NCBI GenBank assembly: GCA_017504405.1
Contig: JAFVRG010000005.1
Location: 19,527 to 83,526 of the forward strand
Direction: 5' to 3'
Length of the DNA stretch: 64,000 bases
Source of the DNA: Clostridia bacterium
GTDB lineage: Bacteria > Bacillota > Clostridia > Oscillospirales > CAG-272
Positions 14,524 to 23,181 of the stretch are shown here, piece by piece. The notes under the pieces are model-generated. The model worked only from the letters and a program-made list of their open reading frames with translations, was not told the DNA's origin and made no database searches. The position numbers and the translations under genes are program-made. The stretch's first letter is position 1. Every line of letters begins with the position of its first letter.

Positions 14524-16551
14524 TCAAACAACTTTGTTCAATTTGCGTGCTTTTTTGCGCATTATGGGAATAACGGCAAGCGGCAAGGGCGGAAGAATAC
14601 ATAAAAACACTATGCAAAAAGCCCGAGAGGCAGAGGTGCTCACCGTAACCGCTTCAAGGGACAGAGACACTGCGTATGTGTTTGGCGGCATCGAAATACC
14701 TGATGTGTAGCATAGAGTGGATAAAAGCAATCTGAAATTTTCTCCCGTCATATCAAAATCCCCCGAAAAAAGATACGGAGAGGAGAAACGGACAAAGCAC
14801 CCCCCATCCTTTTCGGCTATTGCCGCAACTGTATGTACACCGTACCCTTCGGTGCGAAAGCCCGCATCGCTATTATCCTCGAAATAGAGGTATCCGCAAT
14901 CCCCTGTGGTTAAAATGGGGGTGAATGAAGCGCTTGATTGGTTAGATGATAGGCTCTGCCCTGTTGGCATCACGACGTCGCCCGACGTGATATTGGTTGC
15001 TATTTTGTGACTTGATGCTATCGGTAACAAATATGAGGGATATATCAGAGAATCGCAGTCGTCAAGGACACAGCCCTCGCTCGCCGATATGCCAAGGCCT
15101 TCGGACAGACGGCTTATGTTGGGATACGGGTCCTCCCCGTTGTATGCCTCGCTTATCAGGATTATATCACCGCCATTCTGCCAGAAATTCACAAGATTTG
15201 ACAAAAGTGTGTCACTTATATCCTCTTTGGCGTTAATAATAACGGTTGAGGTGTCGGCTGGAATAAAATCTTCCTTTAACCTTGTTACCGAAAAACCGAG
15301 CTCGGATAGCCAAAGCGTGTATTCACCGTCAAGCTCCTCGCCGTACACAAGCACGCTGACCCCCTCGTTTTTCAGTGAAAATATTGCAGAAAGGACAAGG
15401 CTCTCGCCGTTGTATATTTTCTCTGTATCACCGCTTACTATGTCCTCAAACTTTACCGCTGTATGGCGTTCTCCGTTTGATATTATCAATGAATGTGGGG
15501 ACAATTCAATATCTGTATACTGCTCTGCAAACATAGGTCTTTCCAAGATGTTTATTCTCTCAACCGAGATTTTTTGCGAGCAGCCCGACAGCTCTCTCAG
15601 CAAGCCATCAATTATAGCATTTTCCTCCCCCTCATAAAGCTCGTATACCTTTATCTCCATATCAAGGTCAGACAGGTACTCTCTGCCCTCATCGCTGAAT
15701 GTAAACAACTGTTTACCGCTCGCATCCAGAGCGATATGCTCGCCGTAGCTGTCGATGAAAACATTTCCAAAAATGAATACAGACAGAGCTACAAGTGCTG
15801 TGACACAGGCTCGGGCCTCCCTGCCGTTTTTTATTCCGCAGAAAACGCAATATACCATATATGAAGCAAGCGAAACCGTCAAGAAGAATATAACCGAGCC
15901 GCCGTCAAAAATTGAATTCAGCATAGGCGTCAGGGAAGGATAAAGACGTCCGATTGGCATATCGAAGAAAAGCGAAAAGCACAAAACAGCCTGTGAGCCG
16001 ACGGCGAGTGCTACTCCTGCACGGCGTGCCCCTTTTACAAAAGCGGTTATACAAACCGAAAGTGTCAAAAAGGAAACTATAACGTATCGCAGAATAGCAT
16101 CTGCGCCTATCATCTGTGCAACGCTCTCCTGAAGATATATAAAGATGATTAACGCATATCCGACGGCAAGTCCTGCTCCGTCGCCGACCAAAAGACTCGC
16201 AAGCAGGAGAACGGACACCAGAGCGAGCGTGTGCAAAAGAGTACCGAGAATTGCCGTATAAGCCGCAGCAAGGCTCACATCACACAAGTCGGACATAATC
16301 AGCGGACAGACAAGGGATAAAAGGGTAGCGGGAAAAAACACGAGCATTGCTCTTAAAAGCTTACGAAGATATCCGCCCCCCGTGCCTGCGCCGAAAACCG
16401 AAAGAGGGGAAATAAGCAGAAAAACATACGACACCCCCGTCATTGCGTATTCAAATCCGCTGTATCCGCCCACGATACAGACCGAGCAAAAGAAATAACC
16501 GACGGCGAAGAGCGCCACCGAGGAAAGTATTGGTCTTACAGCCTCTTTCAC
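14524..16551 (-). CDS. GldG-like ABC-type auxiliary protein fused to a membrane domain
   Basis: A 675-residue protein. Residues 1 to about 255 hold several membrane segments resembling an ABC-2-type permease (GldF-like). Residues about 270-620 match the extracytoplasmic GldG/ABC-type uncharacterised transport domain, with QLFTFSDEGREYLSDLDMEI and the FWQNGGDIILISE region. A last membrane helix ends in a basic RKKARKLNK tail. Related proteins are encoded beside an ATP-binding subunit; none is present here, so its partner is elsewhere or absent. It is divergent from the flippase gene. Confidence 0.72.
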   Translation of the reverse strand: MKEAVRPILSSVALFAVGYFFCSVCIVGGYSGFEYAMTGVSYVFLLISPLSVFGAGTGGGYLRKLLRAMLVFFPATLLSLVCPLIMSDLCDVSLAAAYTAILGTLLHTLALVSVLLLASLLVGDGAGLAVGYALIIFIYLQESVAQMIGADAILRYVIVSFLTLSVCITAFVKGARRAGVALAVGSQAVLCFSLFFDMPIGRLYPSLTPMLNSIFDGGSVIFFLTVSLASYMVYCVFCGIKNGREARACVTALVALSVFIFGNVFIDSYGEHIALDASGKQLFTFSDEGREYLSDLDMEIKVYELYEGEENAIIDGLLRELSGCSQKISVERINILERPMFAEQYTDIELSPHSLIISNGERHTAVKFEDIVSGDTEKIYNGESLVLSAIFSLKNEGVSVLVYGEELDGEYTLWLSELGFSVTRLKEDFIPADTSTVIINAKEDISDTLLSNLVNFWQNGGDIILISEAYNGEDPYPNISRLSEGLGISASEGCVLDDCDSLIYPSYLLPIASSHKIATNITSGDVVMPTGQSLSSNQSSASFTPILTTGDCGYLYFEDNSDAGFRTEGYGVHTVAAIAEKDGGCFVRFSSPYLFSGDFDMTGENFRLLLSTLCYTSGISMPPNTYAVSLSLEAVTVSTSASRAFCIVFLCILPPLPLAVIPIMRKKARKLNKVV

Positions 16552-16661
16552 AGTATACCCCCTGTCCTTTTTCTATCATAATATGGCATGAACAGGACAA
16601 AAATGCGTGATATTTTAATGCGACCGAGAATAAAATTCTATATAAATCTCGGAGGGGTAAT

Positions 16662-18167
16662 ATGTCAAGGCTCAAAAAATTCATTATAAACGGAATTGTA
16701 CTCACGGTAACCGCACTCATTATGCGAACCGTGGCTCTTTCCTTCAACGCCTATATAACAAACAAGGTTGGTGCTGAATGTGTCGGTCTCTATTCGCTCA
16801 TAATGAGCGTTTACGGATTTTCGGTCACACTCGCAACCTCGGGTATAAATTTGGCATCGACGAGAATGGTATCGAAATATCTCGGCTGCAGTAATCCGAC
16901 AAGGGCCCGTGAGTCGATGATGAAATGCATATCCTACGCAGTTTTCTTCGGCTCTCTGTCCTCCATTCTTCTTTTTACCCTCGCAGAGCCTATCGGCTGT
17001 GTTCTCCTCGGTGACAGGCGCACCGTGTTCGCTCTCAAAATTATGTCGGTGAGTATGCTCCCTATAGCCGTATCCTCCTGTGTTAACGGTTATTTCACCG
17101 CTATACGCCACGCATCGAAAAACGCCGTCTGCCAGATTTTTGAGCAGACGGTGAGAATAATACTCATGACTTATCTTCTTTTGCTTCTTATGCCGTCGGG
17201 AATTGAGTGGGCGTGCGTTGCGCTTGTGGCAGGCGGCGCTATTGCGGAGTTCGCCTCCTGCGCAATGGCGGGGGTTATGTACCTTTTGGACAGAAAGCTC
17301 ATTGGCAGAGGAAGGACACCGAAAATGAGGGCAACCACCAAGGAGATGCTACATATAAGCCTGCCTGTCGCCATATCCTCATACGTGCGCTCGTTTTTGC
17401 TTACGGTTGAGCATATGCTGATACCGAAAAGGCTCATGCGACATAACGGAAAAACTCAGTCCGAGGCAATGGCATCCTACGGCGCTCTGCACGGTATGGC
17501 ACTGCCGATAATTTTGTACCCTATATCCTTTATCGGCTCTTTTTCCTCGCTGCTCGTCCCCGAAATAAGCGAGAGCATGGCTTCGGCAGACAGCGCAAGG
17601 GTGAGGCGCATAACCGAAAAGGCAATTCGTGCAACGCTCATTTTTTCCATAGGGTGTGCGGGGATAATGTCGGTTTTTTCCACCGCACTCGGAAACAGTA
17701 TATATTCGTCAAGCGAGGCGGGCAGATATATTGCTCTGATAGCACCTGCTATACCTATAATGTACCTTGACGGAGTTGTTGACAGTGTTCTGAAGGGCAT
17801 AGGCGAGCAGGTGTATTCTATGGGGGTAAACATCAGCGATTCTGCGCTGAGCATTGCTCTTGTATGGATTATTCTGCCTGTATACGGCGCATCGGGCTAC
17901 GCCCTCGTCATAATTATTGCTGAGATATATAATTTATCAATGAGCATCACCCGTCTGCACACACGTGTGAAGTTCAAGGTCAGTCTTATGAGGTCGGTTT
18001 TTCTTCCCCTCTTGCTTTCGGTAGGAGTGTGCAGGCTATGCTCCAACCTGCTTTTCGTAAACAACAGAGAAACGCCTGTGTCAATCGCTCTGCACATATT
18101 CATTTGCGCCGCAATTTATCTTGTTTTGGCATATCCCTTAACCTCGTTAAAAAAGCAAGAATTGTAA
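16662..18167 (+). CDS. MOP-superfamily flippase, SpoVB/MurJ-like
   Basis: A 501-residue integral membrane protein with about 12-14 segments. It fits the polysaccharide biosynthesis/SpoVB branch: an N-terminal MSRLKKFIINGIVLTVTALI, GAECVGLYSLIMSVYGF, LPIILYPISFIGSFSSLLVP (helix 7-8 region) and GIGEQVYSMGVNISDSALSI. Such proteins flip lipid-linked precursors and include sporulation SpoVB and several paralogues. GGAGGGG precedes ATG 16662. No other sporulation gene adjoins, so it is either a SpoVB paralogue or a general flippase. Confidence 0.85.
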   Translation: MSRLKKFIINGIVLTVTALIMRTVALSFNAYITNKVGAECVGLYSLIMSVYGFSVTLATSGINLASTRMVSKYLGCSNPTRARESMMKCISYAVFFGSLSSILLFTLAEPIGCVLLGDRRTVFALKIMSVSMLPIAVSSCVNGYFTAIRHASKNAVCQIFEQTVRIILMTYLLLLLMPSGIEWACVALVAGGAIAEFASCAMAGVMYLLDRKLIGRGRTPKMRATTKEMLHISLPVAISSYVRSFLLTVEHMLIPKRLMRHNGKTQSEAMASYGALHGMALPIILYPISFIGSFSSLLVPEISESMASADSARVRRITEKAIRATLIFSIGCAGIMSVFSTALGNSIYSSSEAGRYIALIAPAIPIMYLDGVVDSVLKGIGEQVYSMGVNISDSALSIALVWIILPVYGASGYALVIIIAEIYNLSMSITRLHTRVKFKVSLMRSVFLPLLLSVGVCRLCSNLLFVNNRETPVSIALHIFICAAIYLVLAYPLTSLKKQEL

Positions 18168-18194
18168 AGTTATTTTTAAATATTGAATTGACAT

Positions 18195-18223
18195 TTGACT
18201 TTTTATATTATCTATAGTATAAT
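18195..18223 (+). promoter_or_regulatory. Promoter of the rnf operon
   Basis: TTGACT (18195-18200), 17 nt, TATAAT (18218-18223), about 60 nt before the rnfC start. Confidence 0.75.
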
Positions 18224-18286
18224 TAAAAAAGCATCTGCTTCAAACGGCAAGCTATATAAGCCGTAAAAAGAAACGGAGGATAAAAA

Positions 18287-19606
18287 TTGGCTGCAACCTT
18301 TAAAGGCGGAATTCACGTAAAGGAACATAAAAACACCGCCCATACTCACATAACCGCAATAACTCCCCCGAAAACGGTAAAAATACCGCTCTCACAGCAT
18401 ATAGGCGCACCGTGTACACCGTGTGTCAAGGTTGGCGAGAGAGTTCTCAGGGGACAGAAAATCGGCGACGTTTCCTCGGGACTCGGCTGCCCTGTTCACA
18501 GCAGTATATCGGGAACTGTAAAGGAAATAACCTATCATATAGCTCCAAGCGGTGCAAGGATTGAGGATGTCGTTATAGAAAATGACTTTCAAAATGAGCT
18601 CCATCCCTCGCTCGCTCCATCTAAGCGTGAGCTTTCGTCTACGACGGCTGACGAAATAATTGATATTGTAAGGGAAGCCGGAATTTCGGGAATGGGCGGA
18701 GCTACGTTCCCAACCTACGCAAAGATAAAAAGCGCTATCGGAAAGGTAGACACGCTGATAATAAACGGCGCTGAATGCGAGCCGTTTATAACCGCAAATA
18801 ACCGACTGATAAACGAGCGTCCCGAGCAGGTGCTCGAGGGCACACGCATCCTTCTGCACGTATTCGGTCTTGACGAGGCGCTTATCGCAATTGAGGATAA
18901 CAAGCCTCATTCCATTCAGATTATGACTGAAATGTCAAAGGACGAGGCATCAATCACCGTGCGCCCCGTTAAGACAAAATATCCTCAGGGGGATGAAAGG
19001 CAGCTGATATATGCGCTGACAGGGCGACAGCTACCTACGGGCAAGCTACCCGCAGACGTAGGCTGTGTCGTGTTTAACGTAGAAACCGTCGCATCTATTT
19101 ACCGGGCATTCTACCTTGGACTGCCTCTTATCGAGAGAATAGTCACGGTTGACGGAGATTGTATAAAAGAGCCGAAAAACCTTCTCGTTCCAATAGGCAC
19201 AAGCCTTAAAGCGCTGATAGAGGAATGCGGCGGACTGACAAAGACACCTAAGTACCTCATAAACGGCGGACCAATGATGGGACACGCTATGTGGGATTTT
19301 GAAAACGGAGTTACCAAGGGTACGTCGGCAATCCTCGCTCTGTCGGAGCAGTTCACACCGACCTATGACCAGCCGCACGAATGTATCAGGTGCGGCAGAT
19401 GCGTATCGGCTTGTCCTATGCACCTCACCCCTAACTACCTCGCCGCTTATGCGAGGCGTGGATTATACGATACGACGGACGAGCTGAACGTCCGCAGCTG
19501 TGTGGAATGCGGCGCCTGCTCGTATATGTGCCCTGCATACATACCGATAGTACAGTACATAAGGGTTGCGAAGGCGGCTCTGAATGCGAAGGGAGTGAAA
19601 CGTTGA
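18287..19606 (+). CDS. rnfC: Rnf complex subunit RnfC
   Basis: The 439-residue peripheral subunit holding the NADH site. FKGGIHVKEHKNTAHT opens the protein as in other RnfC; the flavin/NADH-binding region includes GAECEPF. Two cubane motifs near the C-terminus, CIRCGRCVSACP (from residue 366) and CVECGACSYMCP (about 405), each followed by a distant Cys-Pro, bind 4Fe-4S clusters. Translation starts at TTG, six bases after GGAGGA; no ATG fits the conserved N-terminus. It is the first gene of rnfCDGEAB, the order usual for Clostridia, and its stop overlaps the rnfD start by one base. Confidence 0.96.
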   Translation: MAATFKGGIHVKEHKNTAHTHITAITPPKTVKIPLSQHIGAPCTPCVKVGERVLRGQKIGDVSSGLGCPVHSSISGTVKEITYHIAPSGARIEDVVIENDFQNELHPSLAPSKRELSSTTADEIIDIVREAGISGMGGATFPTYAKIKSAIGKVDTLIINGAECEPFITANNRLINERPEQVLEGTRILLHVFGLDEALIAIEDNKPHSIQIMTEMSKDEASITVRPVKTKYPQGDERQLIYALTGRQLPTGKLPADVGCVVFNVETVASIYRAFYLGLPLIERIVTVDGDCIKEPKNLLVPIGTSLKALIEECGGLTKTPKYLINGGPMMGHAMWDFENGVTKGTSAILALSEQFTPTYDQPHECIRCGRCVSACPMHLTPNYLAAYARRGLYDTTDELNVRSCVECGACSYMCPAYIPIVQYIRVAKAALNAKGVKR

Positions 19607-20607
19607 TGGAAGAAAACAAAAGTGTCTGCCCCGTTGAATTTCCCGAGGCTCTGACGGTTGCCCCCTCACCCCACGTAAGGCACGGAGAAAACACAAGGGG
19701 TATAATGCTCGACGTTATCATAGCGCTTATGCCCGCCCTCATATACGGAATATTCGTATTCGGTTACCGAGCGCTCATACTGACGCTGGTTTCGGTAGCG
19801 TCCTGCGTATTTTTTGAATGGGGCTTTCAACGGATAACCAAGCGCCCCGTTACCGTAACCGACCTGAGCGCCGCCGTAACAGGCGTTTTGCTCGCTCTTA
19901 ATATGCCGTCCACTCTGCCGATAGGTTTAATCGTTGTCGGAGCATTTTTCGCCATTATCGTTGTAAAGCAGATATTCGGCGGAATAGGAAAAAACATAGT
20001 CAATCCCGCTCTGGCGGCAAGAGTATTTATGTTTTTGTCCTGGCCCTCCGAGATGGCGGGATATCCTGCGCTCGACGGCGTGGCGTCTGCAACGCCCCTT
20101 GCGTCCTTGAAATCGGGTGATTTATCCGCAATTGACTTCGGGGACGCCGTGAGAATGTTTTTGGGTGTTGAGAAGAGCGGAGTTATCGGAGAAATATCCG
20201 TAATGCTGCTTCTTGCGGGCGGTATATACCTCTTGGTAAGAAGGGTTATAACCTGGCATATACCTGTATCCTACCTTGCAACCGTTGCAGTTATTACTTT
20301 AATTTTCCCGAGAAACGGAGCTGACAATTTCTTATTCATGCTCGCAGAGCTGTGTGCAGGAGGACTCGTACTCGCCGCATTTTTCATGGCGACGGATTAC
20401 GCTACCTCCCCCGTAACCAAGCTCGGACGGATAATATTCGGTATAATATGCGGTCTTGTAACCGTATTTATCCGTTATTTCGGAGCGTATAACGAGGGTG
20501 CGTCATTTGCAATACTGATTGCTAACCTGCTCGTTTACTACATTGATAAATTCACTCGCCCGAGAGTCTTCGGCGCAAAGAGAAAGCGCAAGGAGGCAGA
20601 GCGATGA
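19606..20607 (+). CDS. rnfD: Rnf complex subunit RnfD
   Basis: A 333-residue membrane subunit with about ten helices. Position 163 is the likely site of covalent FMN attachment, in SATPL, where the usual motif is SGAT(P/S). The glycine is replaced by alanine here, but the threonine is kept. I start at ATG 19606, overlapping the rnfC stop. The open frame extends further upstream, but that region is inside rnfC. Confidence 0.95.
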   Translation: MEENKSVCPVEFPEALTVAPSPHVRHGENTRGIMLDVIIALMPALIYGIFVFGYRALILTLVSVASCVFFEWGFQRITKRPVTVTDLSAAVTGVLLALNMPSTLPIGLIVVGAFFAIIVVKQIFGGIGKNIVNPALAARVFMFLSWPSEMAGYPALDGVASATPLASLKSGDLSAIDFGDAVRMFLGVEKSGVIGEISVMLLLAGGIYLLVRRVITWHIPVSYLATVAVITLIFPRNGADNFLFMLAELCAGGLVLAAFFMATDYATSPVTKLGRIIFGIICGLVTVFIRYFGAYNEGASFAILIANLLVYYIDKFTRPRVFGAKRKRKEAER

Positions 20608-21107
20608 AAAACATACTATACGTTGCTAAAATAGCACTCCCCCTGTTGGTTATATGCACCTTGTGTGCAGCTCTGCTCGCAGGCGCAAATGCGCTGACGG
20701 AGCCTGTTATTACCGAAAACTCTGCCAAGGAGAAGCACGAGGCTATAATAAATCTCTTCGGTGACACGGGACTAACCTACAAAACGCTCGACTGCTCCGC
20801 TGAGGGAATCAACGGACTCTACGAGGTCACGCTGTCGGGCGGTGACACTGCATACTGTGCCGACGTCGTATCGAGCAGTAAATACGGCGGCGCAGTGAAC
20901 GCTATGGTTTCGGTTGACAAGGACGGTGTGGCTCTTGACGTTCAAATAATCAGCCACTCCGAGACCTTTATGTCAAAGTATACCGATGAAACCGGTAAAT
21001 ACACTAAAATTGACTGCATTTCGGGAGCAACCTACTCATTTGATGCCATAAGGCTCGCAATGTCGCTCGCCGAAAATGCGGTACTGTCGCTTGGAGGTGC
21101 ATCATGA
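20604..21107 (+). CDS. rnfG: Rnf complex subunit RnfG
   Basis: A 167-residue subunit with a single N-terminal membrane helix and an extracytoplasmic FMN domain. SGATYS places the FMN-bearing threonine at residue 143. Overlaps rnfD by 4 bp. Confidence 0.95.
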   Translation: MKNILYVAKIALPLLVICTLCAALLAGANALTEPVITENSAKEKHEAIINLFGDTGLTYKTLDCSAEGINGLYEVTLSGGDTAYCADVVSSSKYGGAVNAMVSVDKDGVALDVQIISHSETFMSKYTDETGKYTKIDCISGATYSFDAIRLAMSLAENAVLSLGGAS

Positions 21108-21730
21108 AAAAAGGATTTTTTGCAAATCACCTCAAGGACGGAATCCTCTACAAAAACCCGATTCTCGTACAGTTTATAGGAATGTGCCCGACGCTGGCGA
21201 CCACCACGAGCGCAACGAATGCGCTTGCTATGGGAATTGCCGTTACTGTTGTTCTGGCATTTTCAAACCTTTTCATATCGCTGCTCCGCAAATTCATACC
21301 GTCAGAGGTCAGAATTGCCGGCTACATAGTGATAATATCCGCATTCGTGACGGTTGTGGAAATGGTTATGCACGCCTATTTCGTTTCGCTGTACAGCGCA
21401 CTCGGCGTTTTCATACCTCTGATAGTCGTTAACTGTCTTATACTCGCAAGGGCGGAGGCGTTTGCCTCTAAAAATCCGCCTATCCCCTCCCTTTGGGACG
21501 GAATCTGCATGGGACTCGGATTTACCGTTGCGCTCACTCTTTTGGGCGCAATAAGAGAGATACTCGGTGCAGGCTCTATTTTCGGATTTACATTCCTGCC
21601 TGAGATTATGCATGTGTCGATGCTGGTGTTACCTGCGGGTGCATTTATTGCTCTCGGCTTTCTCGTTGCGGGAATGAATAAGCTCATGAGCAAATTCGCA
21701 GAGAAAAAGGAGGACGGCGCTGATGTTTGA
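21104..21730 (+). CDS. rnfE: Rnf complex subunit RnfE
   Basis: A 208-residue membrane subunit with six helices. QFIGMCPTLATTTSATNALAM and VNCLILARAEAFASKN (about residues 106-121) are typical of RnfE/NqrD; the paired membrane cysteines (CPTLA and NCL) bind the 2Fe-2S cluster shared with RnfA. Overlaps rnfG by 4 bp and rnfA by 8 bp. Confidence 0.96.
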   Translation: MKKGFFANHLKDGILYKNPILVQFIGMCPTLATTTSATNALAMGIAVTVVLAFSNLFISLLRKFIPSEVRIAGYIVIISAFVTVVEMVMHAYFVSLYSALGVFIPLIVVNCLILARAEAFASKNPPIPSLWDGICMGLGFTVALTLLGAIREILGAGSIFGFTFLPEIMHVSMLVLPAGAFIALGFLVAGMNKLMSKFAEKKEDGADV

Positions 21731-22304
21731 TATATTTATGCTGATGCTTTCGGCAATACTTATCGAGAACTTCATATTCTCAAAATTCATGGGCTGCTGT
21801 CCCTTCCTCGGAGTATCAGAAAAGCCCGATACCGCTCTCGGTATGGGTTGTGCCGTTACCTTTGTAATGACGCTAGCGAGCGCAGTCACGTGGGGTGTTT
21901 ACAGATACATACTTGTGCCCTTCGGGCTCGAATATCTCAAAACAATTGCTTTTATTCTCGTAATTGCGGCTCTGGTTCAATTCATTGAAATGTTCCTTAA
22001 AAGGTTTGTTCCTGCACTATATAGCGCACTCGGAATTTTTCTGCCGCTTATAACCACTAACTGCGCCGTGCTGGGCGCCGCTCTGCTCAATATACAGAAC
22101 GAATACAGCTTTATTGAGAGTGTTGTTTACGGCTTCTCAGCAGCGCTCGGCTTCACTCTTGCAATAGTTATTTTCGCAGGAATCCGTCAGAGACTCGTAC
22201 TGGCAAATCCGCCGAAGAGCTTTTCCGGATTTCCCTTAATTCTCATCGCCGCAGGTCTTGCCGCTATGGCGTTCGCAGGCTTTGCGGGGCTGAGCATATC
22301 GTGA
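21723..22304 (+). CDS. rnfA: Rnf complex subunit RnfA
   Basis: A 193-residue membrane subunit with six helices. FSKFMGCCPFLGVSEK and TTNCAVLGAALLN hold the membrane cysteines that pair with those of RnfE for the 2Fe-2S cluster. Confidence 0.96.
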   Translation: MFDIFMLMLSAILIENFIFSKFMGCCPFLGVSEKPDTALGMGCAVTFVMTLASAVTWGVYRYILVPFGLEYLKTIAFILVIAALVQFIEMFLKRFVPALYSALGIFLPLITTNCAVLGAALLNIQNEYSFIESVVYGFSAALGFTLAIVIFAGIRQRLVLANPPKSFSGFPLILIAAGLAAMAFAGFAGLSIS

Positions 22305-22317
22305 GGGGGTGTGATTT

Positions 22318-23124
22318 ATGGAAATACTTATACCTGCGCTCTGGTTTGCTCTGCTCGGCGGCGTTTTCGGCATAATCCTCGCAATAGCGTCAAAGGTTTT
22401 TGCCGTCAAGGTCGATGAGAGAGTTTCTTCAATAAACGAAATCCTGCCCGGCGCAAACTGCGGCGGCTGCGGATATGCAGGCTGCTCTGCCTACGCAGAG
22501 GCTGTTGTCAGGGGCGAGGCGCCTATCGGCGCTTGTAACGCAGGCGGAAACGCAGTAGCACAGAAAATGGCTGAAATTATGGGCGAGGTCGCCGAAAACG
22601 TCGTGGAGAAGCGTGCATTTGTGCTCTGTCACGGCGAGGGCGGCACTATGAAATACATATACGAGGGAGCGCCCGACTGTGTCAGTGCGGCAAGGCTCGG
22701 CGGCGGCAGCCGTCAGTGCCAGTACGGCTGTATCGGTCTTGGCAGCTGCGCCTCGGTTTGTGATTGCGATGCGATTGAAATAAAGGGTGGCGTTGCTCAT
22801 ATTCTGCCCGAAAAATGTATCGGATGCGGAAAATGCGTCAACATATGCCCCAAAAACCTGATTAAGCTGTTGCCCGAGAGCACTGTGTGCTACGTCGGCT
22901 GCAATTCCGCCGACAAGGGCTCTGCCGTGCGTTCCTACTGCAAGGCGGGATGTATCGGCTGTAAAATGTGTGAGAAGGTCTGTGAGGTTGGCGCAATTAA
23001 GGCCGACGGAGCATTGGCGGTAATAGACCAATCACTGTGTATCGGTTGCAAAAGGTGCGCCGAAAAATGTCCTCGCAAAATAATCAAGGTCACAAAAAAC
23101 GGAATTTGCAAAATTGAGGAGTAA
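22318..23124 (+). CDS. rnfB: Rnf complex ferredoxin subunit RnfB
   Basis: A 268-residue iron-sulfur subunit that takes electrons from ferredoxin. It has an N-terminal membrane anchor, then a four-cysteine cluster motif (GANCGGCGYAGC...C), then four ferredoxin-type motifs: CQYGCIGLGSCASVC, CIGCGKCVNICP, CIGCKMCEKVC and CIGCKRCAEKCP. Last gene of the rnf operon. The complex couples ferredoxin oxidation and NAD reduction to Na+ or H+ export. Confidence 0.96.
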   Translation: MEILIPALWFALLGGVFGIILAIASKVFAVKVDERVSSINEILPGANCGGCGYAGCSAYAEAVVRGEAPIGACNAGGNAVAQKMAEIMGEVAENVVEKRAFVLCHGEGGTMKYIYEGAPDCVSAARLGGGSRQCQYGCIGLGSCASVCDCDAIEIKGGVAHILPEKCIGCGKCVNICPKNLIKLLPESTVCYVGCNSADKGSAVRSYCKAGCIGCKMCEKVCEVGAIKADGALAVIDQSLCIGCKRCAEKCPRKIIKVTKNGICKIEE

Positions 23125-23181
23125 CGGGAATTTTCACACCGTTACAGGCAAATAATAACACAAAAACGTTCGGGTGAAATT

